Assembly: GCA_951813625.1 (NCBI GenBank)
Contig: CATOTS010000006.1
Coordinates: 1 to 64,000 of the forward strand
Direction of reading: 5' to 3'
DNA length: 64,000 nt
From: an uncultured Caldilineaceae bacterium
GTDB lineage: Bacteria; Chloroflexota; Anaerolineae; Caldilineales; Caldilineaceae
The position numbers were made by a program, and so were the translations under genes. The notes beneath the pieces were generated by a model. The model saw nothing but the letters and a program-made list of their open reading frames with translations. It was not told where the DNA came from and searched no databases. Shown piece after piece: positions 18,167 to 27,839 of the stretch. Each line of letters starts with the position of its first letter. Positions within the stretch are counted from its first letter, which is position 1.

Positions 18167-18230
18167 CGGGTTCCGATTCCTAGCAGCGACACTAGGCTCG
18201 ATTCACGCTGTAGCTAGGAACGGAATCCCG
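18167..18230. repeat. Imperfect long inverted repeat
   Basis: CGGGTTCCGATTCCTAGC (18167-18184) and GCTAGGAACGGAATCCCG (18213-18230) are inverted copies with two one-base bulges. Inside the loop AGCG and CGCT can extend the structure. It sits between tRNA-Sec and the LysM protein gene, just upstream of a candidate promoter, and may be a structured RNA, a terminator lacking a U-run, or a protein site. Confidence 0.6.
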
Positions 18231-18245
18231 ACTCCTGAAGACCTC

Positions 18246-18276
18246 TTGATCACTCTTTTACCCAAAAACCTATACA
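18246..18276 (+). promoter_or_regulatory. Candidate promoter of the LysM protein gene
   Basis: TTGATC at 18246-18251 and TATACA at 18271-18276 are 19 bases apart, and the chosen start codon follows 30 bases later. The spacer is long, so confidence is limited. If correct, it rules out an upstream TTG at 18246 as the start. Confidence 0.4.
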
Positions 18277-18305
18277 CAGCGCAGAGAGCGGTCTGGAAAA
18301 ACAGT

Positions 18306-19631
18306 ATGCACCTCGCTTGCCCCAATTGCGGCGCCCCGGTAGAAGTTACCTCTTCATTCGCAAATTGCCCCGCCTGCGACGCAGATGTCGCCTCACACTA
18401 TTCGGCAGCGGAAATGACCCGCACCGTCTACCACCGCGCCCTCGAACACTACTCGATGGGAAATGACGAGGCCGCTCTGGAGGGCATTCAACAGGGCATC
18501 GAGGTACTGGACGCCCCTGAGCTGTACCTACTGGCCGCGCTCATCTACCGCAAACGGGGCGACTTCAAGGAGATGCGCGAACACGTGGCCGCCATTCCCG
18601 CCGATGATGTCCTGCGCGGCGAGGGCGAATGGCTCCTGCGCTCGCATCAGGAACAACTGCAGCTGGGACGGCGGGAGGAGGCGCGCAGACGAGGCAAGGC
18701 CAAAGGCACCCAACTCGCAGTCGGCAAGGCCAGCCGGCAGTTCAGCACCGAGTATTACCCGGCGCCACTGACCGATAAACAGATTGCCAAGAAGGGCGCA
18801 CTCAAGACGAGGCGCAATCGTCTCCCATGGGCAATCCCTATCGCAATCGCTCTTCTGGCCGTAATATTTCTCTCGCAAGGCGCGGGCGACTCTCTACTTT
18901 CCGCGCTGCGCCAACTGCGCACAGTACCCGACCAACTGACCGCCCTTTACACCAACCTCAGCCGAAGTGAGCCGGACGCGGAGGCCAGCGCGGCCATCGC
19001 GCCCGAAAGCGGCGGAGAACTCAGCGCGGCCGCAGTTGAAGTCACGCCGACATCCCCGCCTGCCCAGCCGACCGCCACCACTCCGCCCACTGCGCAGGCG
19101 GTGCAGCAGTCAACAGTCGCGACGCCGGAACCGACGCTGGCGCCGCAGCCGACCGCCACGGTTGCCCAAAGCGAAACGCCTGATGTAGCCGCGACAATCG
19201 TCGCCGCTGCACGCGCCCAGTCATTCAATCTGGCAGCCTTCCTAAACGAACGGGCCCGCCCGGACCTGGCCGCGCATGACGTGCGCGCCTCGTGGGCCGC
19301 AGGCGCGCCCCCCGGCCAGCTCACTTTGCAGGGAACCACTTCGCTGACTTCCGACAAGATTGAAATGTTGGAATTGGCCGCCCAGATCGACGGTGCTACG
19401 TCGATCAACCATGACGAACTGTTCGTAGAACTCCCGGAAACATACCTTGTACAAGTGGGGGAAAACTTGCGCCAAATTGCCTACCGATTGTACGGAGACG
19501 CAGACCGCTGGACTGAAATCTACGAAGCCAACCAGGATCTGATCGGCGAGGACCCCAACAACCTTTGGGTCGATCTCTCGCTGACTGTGCCCCAGGGAGA
19601 AGAGACCCAGGAGGAGCAAACCCAGCCGTGA
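18306..19631 (+). CDS. Zinc-ribbon, membrane-anchored LysM protein
   Basis: About 441 residues from ATG 18306. Order of parts: a zinc ribbon (CPNCG at 5-9, CPAC at 21-24); a helical TPR-like region about 40-120; a basic stretch; one membrane helix at about 173-190; a long Pro/Thr/Ala linker; a BON-like domain about 310-385 (LTLQGTTSLTSDKIEMLE); and a C-terminal LysM domain (YLVQVGENLRQIAYRLYGDADRW). LysM binds peptidoglycan or related glycans. With a zinc ribbon first, the N-terminus should be cytoplasmic and the LysM end outside, so the protein could link the envelope to an internal partner. No function is known. Confidence 0.75.
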   Translation: MHLACPNCGAPVEVTSSFANCPACDADVASHYSAAEMTRTVYHRALEHYSMGNDEAALEGIQQGIEVLDAPELYLLAALIYRKRGDFKEMREHVAAIPADDVLRGEGEWLLRSHQEQLQLGRREEARRRGKAKGTQLAVGKASRQFSTEYYPAPLTDKQIAKKGALKTRRNRLPWAIPIAIALLAVIFLSQGAGDSLLSALRQLRTVPDQLTALYTNLSRSEPDAEASAAIAPESGGELSAAAVEVTPTSPPAQPTATTPPTAQAVQQSTVATPEPTLAPQPTATVAQSETPDVAATIVAAARAQSFNLAAFLNERARPDLAAHDVRASWAAGAPPGQLTLQGTTSLTSDKIEMLELAAQIDGATSINHDELFVELPETYLVQVGENLRQIAYRLYGDADRWTEIYEANQDLIGEDPNNLWVDLSLTVPQGEETQEEQTQP

Positions 19632-19773
19632 GCCGCGCCCCTGAAGGCCCGCTCCCGGCGCCCCGTCCGCTAGGGCGCCCCTCCACCGCATCACTGCCCC
19701 ACCATCGCCAAATCCGACTGCAGGATTTCGCCAACCCGCAACGTTGAGCCGGTAAGGTAAACCGGCGAATCGA

Positions 19774-21009
19774 ATGAAATCTCCCACATTTGACAGACGG
19801 CTGCTGACAATCCTGCTTGTCGTCTTTGTGCAGATGCTGGGCGCGTCTCTTATCCTCCCGGTCCTCCCGCTCTACGCACAGCGGGAATTCCAGATGTCGG
19901 CGGAGATGATCGCGCTGCTCACCTCCTCCTTCTTCGCCGCCCAGTTCCTCGCCGGCCCCTACATCGGCCGCCTATCCGACCATTACGGACGGATTCCCGT
20001 GCTGATCGTCAGCCAGATAGGCACTGTCATCAGCTTTGTATTGCTCGCTTTTGCCCCCAACTTCGGCTGGCTCTTCTTTGCCCGCATCCTCGATGGCATC
20101 ACAGGCGGCAACATCATCGTTGCCCAAGCTTATATAACCGACATTACGCCGCGGGAAAAGCGCGCCGAGAGCCTCGGCTACATCTACGGTGTTTTTGGCC
20201 TCGGCTTCCTATTTGGTCCGGCGCTGGGGGGAGTCCTGGCGGCTGCTTACGGCGCGACGGCACCTCTTCTGATTGCGGCTGCGGCGGCAGCAGTCGTCGT
20301 CCTGCTCACCTGGTACGCACTCGATGAAACGCTCACCGCCGAGGAGCGGCACAGCGCACGTGCGCGCCGCGCCGGCGGCCTCACCGTCGCCAGCGCACTG
20401 CGCAATTTGCCACTGATGACGATCCTCCTGATCGCCTTTTTGGGCCAATTCCCTCTGGGGCTCTTGCAGGCTACCTTTGCCCTGTACGGCGAGGCCGTGC
20501 TGTTCCAGGGTGAAAGCAAGGAAGTAACCGATATCGGCATCGGCCTACTGCTGACCGTCGTCGGCGCATCCCAGCTGTTCACGCAGGCTTACCTGCTGCG
20601 GCGGTTGGCACGACGTTTCAGCGAAGCCCACCTTGTGGTGATGGGCAGCATTTTGCGCATGATCGGCATGGCGATCTATGCTATCGTCTCATCACCGTGG
20701 CTCGGGGCATTCGGCTCGCTCTTTTTCGCCTTCGGTTATGGTATCGGCCATCCGCCCCTTCAATCCATGTCCACCTCTTGCGTAGGGGAACAGGACCGCG
20801 GCGGCGTGCTCGGCATGTTTCAATCGAGCATCAATCTGTCTACCATTGTCAGCACAGCCATCGCCGGCGTTCTCTTTGCCCACGCGCCGCAGACGCCTTA
20901 CTGGGTCGGGGCGGCCGCGTCGCTGACCGTCGTCTTTGCCGTAATGGGAGTGATGAGCAGGATGCCGGGCAAGCCCGTTCAGGAGCGGCCTCCCATTCCG
21001 AGAAGATAG
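19774..21009 (+). CDS. MFS transporter, 12-helix
   Basis: 411 residues with about 12 hydrophobic helices in two halves. The MFS motif A is clear after helix 2 (YIGRLSDHYGRIPVLI), and GIYGVFGLGFLFGPALGG-type sequence (written here as YIYGVFGLGFLFGPALGG) marks helix 5, as in drug:proton antiporters of the TetA-like group. It would export small molecules by proton antiport; the substrate is unknown. ATG 19774 follows a small hairpin (GCCGGT ... ACCGGC) at about 19749. The gene ends 38 bases before the UxaA-family gene. Confidence 0.82.
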   Translation: MKSPTFDRRLLTILLVVFVQMLGASLILPVLPLYAQREFQMSAEMIALLTSSFFAAQFLAGPYIGRLSDHYGRIPVLIVSQIGTVISFVLLAFAPNFGWLFFARILDGITGGNIIVAQAYITDITPREKRAESLGYIYGVFGLGFLFGPALGGVLAAAYGATAPLLIAAAAAAVVVLLTWYALDETLTAEERHSARARRAGGLTVASALRNLPLMTILLIAFLGQFPLGLLQATFALYGEAVLFQGESKEVTDIGIGLLLTVVGASQLFTQAYLLRRLARRFSEAHLVVMGSILRMIGMAIYAIVSSPWLGAFGSLFFAFGYGIGHPPLQSMSTSCVGEQDRGGVLGMFQSSINLSTIVSTAIAGVLFAHAPQTPYWVGAAASLTVVFAVMGVMSRMPGKPVQERPPIPRR

Positions 21010-21047
21010 GACCCTCTTCCACCCTTTGCTCACTACGGAACCTGTTT

Positions 21048-23747
21048 ATGACGCACATAGGCACATCTGAAAGCCCGCAGGCCTTCAATGAAGTCGCTCG
21101 CCTGGCCGATGCCGGCGACAATGTCGCCATCGCTACGCGTCGACTGGAAGCCGGGTTAACGATCAAGTACAACGGGAACACATTCGCGCTCGATACGACA
21201 GTGATGGTCGGCCACCGCTTCGCCATCGAGCCGATCGCGGCTGGCGCGGCGCTGCTCTCTTGGGGCATTCCCTTCGGCGTCGCCACACGGCCTATCGAGC
21301 CGGGCGAATACGTGCGAAACGATGGCATGATCGAAGCGCTCAATCAGCGCACCCTCGACTTCAGCCTTCCGCAGCAGGCGAACTTTCGCGATCGCATCAT
21401 CCCACACGAGTTGGATGAGACCAGCTTCACGCCCGGCCAGCAGATGGAACGGTATGCCGAAGAGCGCACCTTCCAGGGCTATCCCCGCGGCCGCGGGCGG
21501 GGCGTGGGCACGCGCAACATGATCATTATATTGGGCACGACCTCCAGCACAGGCGCCTTTGTCAGAAAACTTGCAGAATTGCTGCAACCGGCCGCACTGT
21601 CATTCCGCGACTTTGACGGCATCGTCGCCATCGCTCATACCGAGGGCAGCGGCTACGAGCGATTGAACAACCGCGACTTTGTCCTCCGTACCCTGGCCGG
21701 GCTGATCGTACATCCAAATGTAGGCGCTGTGCTTGCCGTCGACGCGCCGGAAACATCCCCGACCGCGGACCGGCCTGTCAGCAACACTGAGTTGGAATCC
21801 TGGATGCGGGCACGCGGCTACCCCCTCGACGATCTGCCCTTCCGTTTCTTCACCCTCTCAGGCGACTGGCAGGCCGACCTGGACCAAGGGGAAGCAATCG
21901 TCAATCGCTGGCTGCCCGACATCGCCGCCCTGCAGCGCACTCCGCGCTCCCTGGCCCACCTGAATATCGCCCTCCAGTGCGGCGGCTCGGATGCCTTCTC
22001 CGGCGTATCCGGCAACCCCCTGGCGGCCGCCGTCGCCCAAGAGATCATTCGCGGCGGCGGCCGCGCCAACCTGGCCGAAACCGATGAGTTAATCGGTGCC
22101 GAAGCTTACATGCTGCAGAATGTGCGCGATCTGGAGACAGCGCGCGCCTTCCTCGACTTCGTGGCACAGTTCAAGGAACGCCTGGCGTGGCACGGCCAGA
22201 CGGCAGAGGGCAATCCCAGCGGCGGCAACAAATTCCGCGGGTTGTACAACATCGCCCTCAAATCGATCGGCGCCGCTATGAAAAAAGATCCCCGTGTACG
22301 CCTGGACTGGGTCGTAGACTACGCCGAACGCATGCAGGCGCCCGGCTACTACTTCATGAACACGCCGGGCAATGACCTGGAAAGCATCGCCGGCCAGGTG
22401 GCAGGTGGCTCGAATCTCATCATCTTCGTAACCGGCAACGGTTCAATCACCAACTTCCCTTTCGTACCCACGATCAAGGTGATGACGACAACGACGCGCT
22501 TCGAGTTGCTGTCGCAGGAAATGGACGTCAACGCCGGCGCCTTCCTCGACGGCATGCCGATGGCCCAGCTGTGCGATGAGAGCCTTGATCTTCTCGTGGA
22601 AATCGCCTCCGGACGCCGCAGCAAGGGTGAACTCGCCGGCCACTCGCAGATCTCGATCTGGCGCAACTGGCAGCAGCAGAACGACAGCCAGCTGCGGACG
22701 ATCCTGACACGTCCAAAACCGGACGGACAGCCGCTCGCACTCGTAGCGACTCCCGGCGAACGGAAGAGCGATCTTCCCAAGCCGGCCCGCGCGCGTGTCG
22801 GCCTGATCCTTCCTACAAGTCTCTGCTCCGGTCAGATCGCAGGCATGGCGGCTCAACGGCTCAATCGCGCAGCAACGACGCAGACTGAATCCGAATACCT
22901 CCGCTTTGCCGCGCTGCCGCATACGGAGGGTTGCGGCGTCGCCTTCGCCTCGACCAGAGAGATTTACGCCCGCGCGATGATCGGATACGCCACCCACCCT
23001 CTGGTGGACGCCTGCCTCTTCCTCGAACATGGCTGCGAAAAGGCCCACAACGACTACATCCATTCGCTGCTGCGCGATGCCGGTCTGAAAGAGGAGGATT
23101 TCGGCTGGGCCAGCGTGCAACTTGACGGCGGTATCGCCAGCGTCCTCGATAAGATCGACGGTTACTTTGCAACGCGTTCAGCCGCGCCTCGCCAGCAGGA
23201 CCGCAACCGCCAGACCCTTTCGTTAGCGCTGTTCAGCGACGAGGCGTTGGCCGATGACGCGGCGGAAAGCCTCGCCCGCATCACGCGATCGGTCGTCGAG
23301 GCTGGCGGCAGCGTGATTACGCCCGTCGAAGGCGCGCTGATTGAAACGTCCGTTTACCGTACAAAGCTGGGGATTGGGAAGGAAACGTTGCAGCCGTCCC
23401 TCGCCTACGGCCAAGCCGCGAAGACGGCAGGTTTCCACTTGATGGAGATGCCCACGCCCCACTGGACCGAAACCCTGACTGGGCTGGGAGCCGGCGGCGC
23501 ACACCTGATTGTCGCCTACTCCGACAGACTGAAGGCGGGGCATCCGCTTGTGCCGTTGCTTCAACTTGCCGGCGAGGACGCGCCCGTCTCGCCCGACCTG
23601 AAACTGGGCGGCGACCCTTCAACATGGCCACAGCGAATTTTAGACCTGGCCGCGCGCACTTTGGGCGGCGAATACCAACCGCAGAACGTGGTCCACAGCA
23701 ACGTCGACTTCCAGCTCACGCGCGGCCTGTTGGGGATTTCGACCTGA
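21048..23747 (+). CDS. UxaA-family (altronate/galactarate dehydratase-like) protein, extended
   Basis: 899 residues from ATG 21048. The N-terminal SAF domain (residues about 20-95) is followed by the UxaA dehydratase core: GYPRGRGRGVGTRNM at about 144, IAHTEGSG at about 195, CGGSDAFSGVSGNP at about 311 and NGSITNFPFVPTIKV at about 465. Family enzymes are iron-dependent sugar-acid dehydratases of hexuronate breakdown. From about residue 580 a further 320 residues repeat core-like motifs (ARVGLILPTSLCSGQ, LPHTEGCG, LEHGCEKAHNDY), which makes the protein much longer than the roughly 500-residue single enzyme. The second half may be a degenerate duplicate of the core. The substrate is not certain. 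Confidence 0.82.
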   Translation: MTHIGTSESPQAFNEVARLADAGDNVAIATRRLEAGLTIKYNGNTFALDTTVMVGHRFAIEPIAAGAALLSWGIPFGVATRPIEPGEYVRNDGMIEALNQRTLDFSLPQQANFRDRIIPHELDETSFTPGQQMERYAEERTFQGYPRGRGRGVGTRNMIIILGTTSSTGAFVRKLAELLQPAALSFRDFDGIVAIAHTEGSGYERLNNRDFVLRTLAGLIVHPNVGAVLAVDAPETSPTADRPVSNTELESWMRARGYPLDDLPFRFFTLSGDWQADLDQGEAIVNRWLPDIAALQRTPRSLAHLNIALQCGGSDAFSGVSGNPLAAAVAQEIIRGGGRANLAETDELIGAEAYMLQNVRDLETARAFLDFVAQFKERLAWHGQTAEGNPSGGNKFRGLYNIALKSIGAAMKKDPRVRLDWVVDYAERMQAPGYYFMNTPGNDLESIAGQVAGGSNLIIFVTGNGSITNFPFVPTIKVMTTTTRFELLSQEMDVNAGAFLDGMPMAQLCDESLDLLVEIASGRRSKGELAGHSQISIWRNWQQQNDSQLRTILTRPKPDGQPLALVATPGERKSDLPKPARARVGLILPTSLCSGQIAGMAAQRLNRAATTQTESEYLRFAALPHTEGCGVAFASTREIYARAMIGYATHPLVDACLFLEHGCEKAHNDYIHSLLRDAGLKEEDFGWASVQLDGGIASVLDKIDGYFATRSAAPRQQDRNRQTLSLALFSDEALADDAAESLARITRSVVEAGGSVITPVEGALIETSVYRTKLGIGKETLQPSLAYGQAAKTAGFHLMEMPTPHWTETLTGLGAGGAHLIVAYSDRLKAGHPLVPLLQLAGEDAPVSPDLKLGGDPSTWPQRILDLAARTLGGEYQPQNVVHSNVDFQLTRGLLGIST

Positions 23748-23789
23748 TGGCCGCCAGCGGCTGATCACACTTCACTGTCCACGGCACGC

Positions 23790-24899
23790 TCAACGCGCAA
23801 TGGCTGGAAAATCTCCCGGCTCTACCAGAAGTCGTAGCGCACCCGTCGCCGTATCAATCAGCCACAGCGACGGAACGACCTCCGGCCCGCGCAGCGGATA
23901 ACGCCGTGTGATCAGAAAGCGCCCGCCAGGGCTCCAGACAGGCGGTCCGTGGTCATATGCCGGGTCTGCTGTCAGGGCCTCGGCCTGCGAACCATCCGGT
24001 TGCATCCGCCAGATTTGGCTGCCGCGCGTCGCGCCCGGCCCTTCCAACTCTTTGCGCTTAAAGGCAATCCAGCCGCCGTCGGGAGATGGGGCAGCCGAAC
24101 TATCGTGCACCGGATTGCCGGCCCCGCTCAGATCAACCTTCTCACCACTCTCCACATCGATCGCGATCAGATGGGTCATCCATTCATCGCCGCTCTGCCA
24201 AAGTTCCGTCGTGTAGAGCCGGGGGCGGGTAAGGTCCCACGCGCAAGTCTCCCCGGTCGCGGTCGGATAGAAGCCAGTCTGCCCGCCCGTAAGATTGAAA
24301 ACGCCCAGCTTCTGTTCCTCCGGGGACACGAAACAGAGCCACTCACCGCCGACAGACCAGCGCGCCTCCAAGCCAAGCCGCTGGCTGTCGCTGTAGATCG
24401 GCGCCGATTCTCCCGTTGCAACGTCCAGGATCCAAATACGCGGCGGGCTGAGCAGGCCGGAGGCAAAGGCGTTGACGTTGCGCCGCGTATAAGCCAGGAA
24501 TTCGCCGTCAGATGACCAGCTCGGTCCGCTGCACGAGCCGTTCTCACAGGTCAGAAGCGGCCTGTCCTTACCGGTCGACAACTCCACCAACCGCAGGTCG
24601 CTGAAGCCCATCTCTCCCAGCGCCGCGTAGACAACCTGCTCCCCGTCCGGCGACGCCGCGAAATCCCACACACTTTCATCTTCCGAGCTCACAGCGCGGG
24701 GTTGGCTCTCCACTTCAAACTCGCCATCGGCGAATGGCAGCGCGTGCAGTTGCGCGCGCCCGGCTTCGTCGACCGTCTTGAACAGCAGGAAGGAGATGCC
24801 GTCATCGCTGGAGGCGCTGCGGCTTTGCCCCCACAATCCCATCAGGAGGAGCGCGCAGACGCTGAGCGTGGACAGCACGACCAAGTCAAATCGGGACAT
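23790..24899 (-). CDS. Membrane-anchored TolB-like beta-propeller protein
   Basis: 369 residues. It has an N-terminal signal/anchor helix (VVLSTLSVCALLLMGLWG, residues 7-24) and then repeated WD40/PD40-type blades: DFAASPDGEQVVYAA, GPSWSSDGEFLAYTR, EARWSVGGEWLCFVS, SAAPSPDGGWIAFKR, PPVWSPGGRFLITRR. It is probably displayed outside the membrane as a binding or scaffold domain; no enzymatic motif is seen. It converges on the UxaA-family gene with 42 bases between the stops. Confidence 0.75.
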   Translation of the reverse strand: MSRFDLVVLSTLSVCALLLMGLWGQSRSASSDDGISFLLFKTVDEAGRAQLHALPFADGEFEVESQPRAVSSEDESVWDFAASPDGEQVVYAALGEMGFSDLRLVELSTGKDRPLLTCENGSCSGPSWSSDGEFLAYTRRNVNAFASGLLSPPRIWILDVATGESAPIYSDSQRLGLEARWSVGGEWLCFVSPEEQKLGVFNLTGGQTGFYPTATGETCAWDLTRPRLYTTELWQSGDEWMTHLIAIDVESGEKVDLSGAGNPVHDSSAAPSPDGGWIAFKRKELEGPGATRGSQIWRMQPDGSQAEALTADPAYDHGPPVWSPGGRFLITRRYPLRGPEVVPSLWLIDTATGALRLLVEPGDFPAIAR

Positions 24900-25177
24900 A
24901 ACAACGATGATGAGTGGTCAATGAGATCCTCCGGTCGCTCACGAGTTCCCTGCGACCAGCCGAAAACCGTAACCCGAACTGAGTCTTACGCAACCGCAAT
25001 GGCCTATGTCTAAGTGAAGGCAAGAAAACAATTTTTTACTGACAGTTGTTCTGGCTGGAGCGAGGACTTTCATTGGAATGCAATGTCAATCGTGCCTTTT
25101 TGCTCCGGCACATGACTCTGTCAGTTGCCGGGCTTGTCGATACTTGACTTCGTGCCGCTTGCCTCCTGCCGGCGCTT

Positions 25178-27640
25178 TTACGGCAATCTGATCGTATCCA
25201 GAAGGGCACGATCGGACGCGGACGGTCCCCCTTCCGAAACTACGGACAGTCGTTCCCAGCCTCCCTCCAGATACAAATACCACCCGACAAAGATCCGATA
25301 CGCCCCGCCGGGTATCGGAGAAACGGTTCGTTCCTCTACGATCAACTCGCCCGGCGACCAGATCGACGTCGGATAGCGGCCATCGAGCGGCTCCATGTCC
25401 GCCTGGGCAACAATCTGGTCTTCTGCATCGACAACGTGAATGAAAGAGGTGTAGTCAACCTCGGGGGACTCCATCGCCCGCCAGAACAAGGTGACCTTCA
25501 GTCCATTGCTGAGCGGTGTCAGCGTATAACCGCTCAGTTCTATCATGTCCCCGAAATTGATCTCAGTAGAGATCTCAGGCACACGTTTATCTTCTGGCAG
25601 CGGAACCTTGAATGTCTTGACGAGATGTACGTCCTGACCTGTGACCAGAGGGATCCGCGCGCGCGCGATCAGGTCGAAGACACCGACATTCAACTGATAC
25701 GGGCCGGGCGGAAGGTCGCCTGGAATGGGAAGGGAATAGCTCAGAGGCATCGTTTGCCCAGGTTGCCAGGCACGTACGCGATAGACGCCGTTCAGAGGCC
25801 AGTCATGAATCAGTGCAACTACCTCGTCCCGGTTTCGGTCGTAGAGTTGCCCGATTAACTCGACATCTCTCTCAATCCTGTGCGCCGGCTGCCAGTAGAA
25901 TGTTACTCTCAGAGGCGACCCAGGCTGCAATTCGCTGCTCTGGTACCCGACCAGATTCAGATGATTCTCGAAAGCGGCCTCAACGGGCGTGAAGGCCGGG
26001 GCCTCGCCTTGCCAGCGCGCCGCGAAGGCTTCCGCTACAAGGACACCGTTACCGCCTACGATTGCCGTCCGCTCTCCATCCAGCGACTCGATGCTTCCAG
26101 TCATCGGCGGCAGGAAGTGTGCCGTTCCATCTCTTAGCAGGACCCAGTTCTCGGGAAAGGGGTTATCCAAATCCAGCTGAATGACAATGACCTCCTCACC
26201 CCGTTGCAACATCTCTGTCCTTCCGGCCTCCCGCTGTGGAAAATGCTCCGCCAGCATAAATGCAATAGGGGTATGGCGATACTGGTACTGGTAAGTGGGC
26301 AAGAGTACAGCTTTGTCTGGATTGTCGCTGATGTACTCTGCAATCTGGCTGAATTCCAATCTGTGTCCGTCAAGAGCATGGAATTGCGGACTGATTCTGG
26401 TGGCAAAGTCCCACTGTCGATGCAAGCCGGATAACAGGACGAGGGCCGCGACCAGATAACCAATCCAATGAGGAAGGCGACGTCTGCCTTCCAGCCATGA
26501 CCAAATGGTTGCGGTCCCCATACCGGCCATAATGAAAATAGATGGAAACGCCAGAATCAGCCGTCCGGGATTGACGACGGAATGATCGTATTCCTCGTAC
26601 GTCAGTAGTTCCGGCAACAACGTCACCACCATCATCACCAAACAGAAGAGATATCCGTCTCGCCTCTTCCAGACAACGGCTACAATGCCAGCAATCAGAC
26701 CTGCGACAAGAACGGGGGTCAAGAGCGGCGCCAATGCGAGAGAACCGTAAAAGTTGCTCCAGTAGCAGCAGACTGCCGAGAGTTGACTTACCAACTTGAC
26801 CCCTACCGCGGCAACAGGATCCGGCAGCTCAAAAACAAACTGCCCTCCTGTAGGCTCATAAGGATTCGAGACGCGTGCCGAAAAGGTAAAAGGGAAAGTG
26901 ACAAAAAGAACCCATTGGGGCAAAGCAACAAGTGCCGCAGAGGCCGTCGCCCAAATCAGTCCACGCCAATGTGCCACGAGCTGGCGGTTCGCCAATACAG
27001 CGCCTACACCCGCCGCAGCCAGTGCGACAGGAAAAAAACGGGCTGAGATATAGACATACTGGCTGACCCCGACCATAAGACCGGCCAGAACGAAGTCCAG
27101 CTGTCCCCCGCGCCGAAAACCGCGCCACAGAAACGCAACCGCCGCCGCTACGACGACGGCGAGAAGGGGGTGTTCGGTACCGTAGCGGGAAAGTGATGCA
27201 AAGGATGTGGAAAGCGCCAGCCCTAAAGCTGCAATCAGCCCTGCTCTGCGGGCAAATACTGTCCCTTGGTCCTCGAAGAACCAGCGTGCAGCCCAATAGA
27301 TCGCGGGAGTGGCTAAGGCTCCGCCCACCACTGTGATGCCCTGTATACTCGCAATGCTGTATCCAAATACTGTGAATACAGGGGCTTGTATGTAAATGAT
27401 GAGAGGGTTGGGCGCCAGCAGATGGTAGACGTAGAAGGAGAAGACACCCTCTTGCAAGAGATCATGCGCGTACATACCCAGTCTGGCCGCATCGACATTG
27501 ATCGCCCGCGGCGGCGGCAACATGAGCCAGTGCAAAGAATAAAAAGCAAGACTGATCAAAAAAAGTACGAATGAAATCGCGGCGTCAACGTGGTTGCCCA
27601 GGGCGAACCGTCTTCCATCCGGTTGGAGCTTGCCAAACAT
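25178..27640 (-). CDS. GT-C membrane glycosyltransferase (GT39-like) with C-terminal beta-sandwiches
   Basis: 820 residues. The first 440 or so hold about 10-11 membrane helices, with an Asp-containing first outer loop (INVDAARLGMYAHDLLQEG, Asp 50) as in dolichol-mannosyltransferase-like (PMT/ArnT) enzymes. The outer C-terminal half has two related beta-sandwich modules (LRVTFYWQPAHRIERDVEL ... LPPGPYQLNVGVFD, and LKVTLFWRAMESPEVDYTSF ... GGAYRIFVGWYL). The second module type resembles the C-terminal domain of the array proteins from 32421 on. The enzyme likely transfers a sugar from a lipid-linked donor outside the membrane; the acceptor is unknown. Confidence 0.8.
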   Translation of the reverse strand: MFGKLQPDGRRFALGNHVDAAISFVLFLISLAFYSLHWLMLPPPRAINVDAARLGMYAHDLLQEGVFSFYVYHLLAPNPLIIYIQAPVFTVFGYSIASIQGITVVGGALATPAIYWAARWFFEDQGTVFARRAGLIAALGLALSTSFASLSRYGTEHPLLAVVVAAAVAFLWRGFRRGGQLDFVLAGLMVGVSQYVYISARFFPVALAAAGVGAVLANRQLVAHWRGLIWATASAALVALPQWVLFVTFPFTFSARVSNPYEPTGGQFVFELPDPVAAVGVKLVSQLSAVCCYWSNFYGSLALAPLLTPVLVAGLIAGIVAVVWKRRDGYLFCLVMMVVTLLPELLTYEEYDHSVVNPGRLILAFPSIFIMAGMGTATIWSWLEGRRRLPHWIGYLVAALVLLSGLHRQWDFATRISPQFHALDGHRLEFSQIAEYISDNPDKAVLLPTYQYQYRHTPIAFMLAEHFPQREAGRTEMLQRGEEVIVIQLDLDNPFPENWVLLRDGTAHFLPPMTGSIESLDGERTAIVGGNGVLVAEAFAARWQGEAPAFTPVEAAFENHLNLVGYQSSELQPGSPLRVTFYWQPAHRIERDVELIGQLYDRNRDEVVALIHDWPLNGVYRVRAWQPGQTMPLSYSLPIPGDLPPGPYQLNVGVFDLIARARIPLVTGQDVHLVKTFKVPLPEDKRVPEISTEINFGDMIELSGYTLTPLSNGLKVTLFWRAMESPEVDYTSFIHVVDAEDQIVAQADMEPLDGRYPTSIWSPGELIVEERTVSPIPGGAYRIFVGWYLYLEGGWERLSVVSEGGPSASDRALLDTIRLP

Positions 27641-27839
27641 ATCTCTCTTTCAACCGCAGATTTGACCAGGGGAATACATCAACCTGATTCTCTTTAGATG
27701 TATTCCTGTATGGAAGGCTCAAATCAAACGAGGATTCTGCCTACTTTGTGACAGCCGGCGAGATGGCTGCGACATTGGGGTACGGACCTTGTGACAGGTC
27801 TTGAAATCAGACCCCGCCTGAGTTGAGATCTCAGGACAA

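Noticed and set aside
20697..21047. Upstream extension of the UxaA-family frame by 117 codons
   Set aside because: It overlaps the MFS gene, is Arg-rich and unlike the family; ATG 21048 begins a normal SAF domain.
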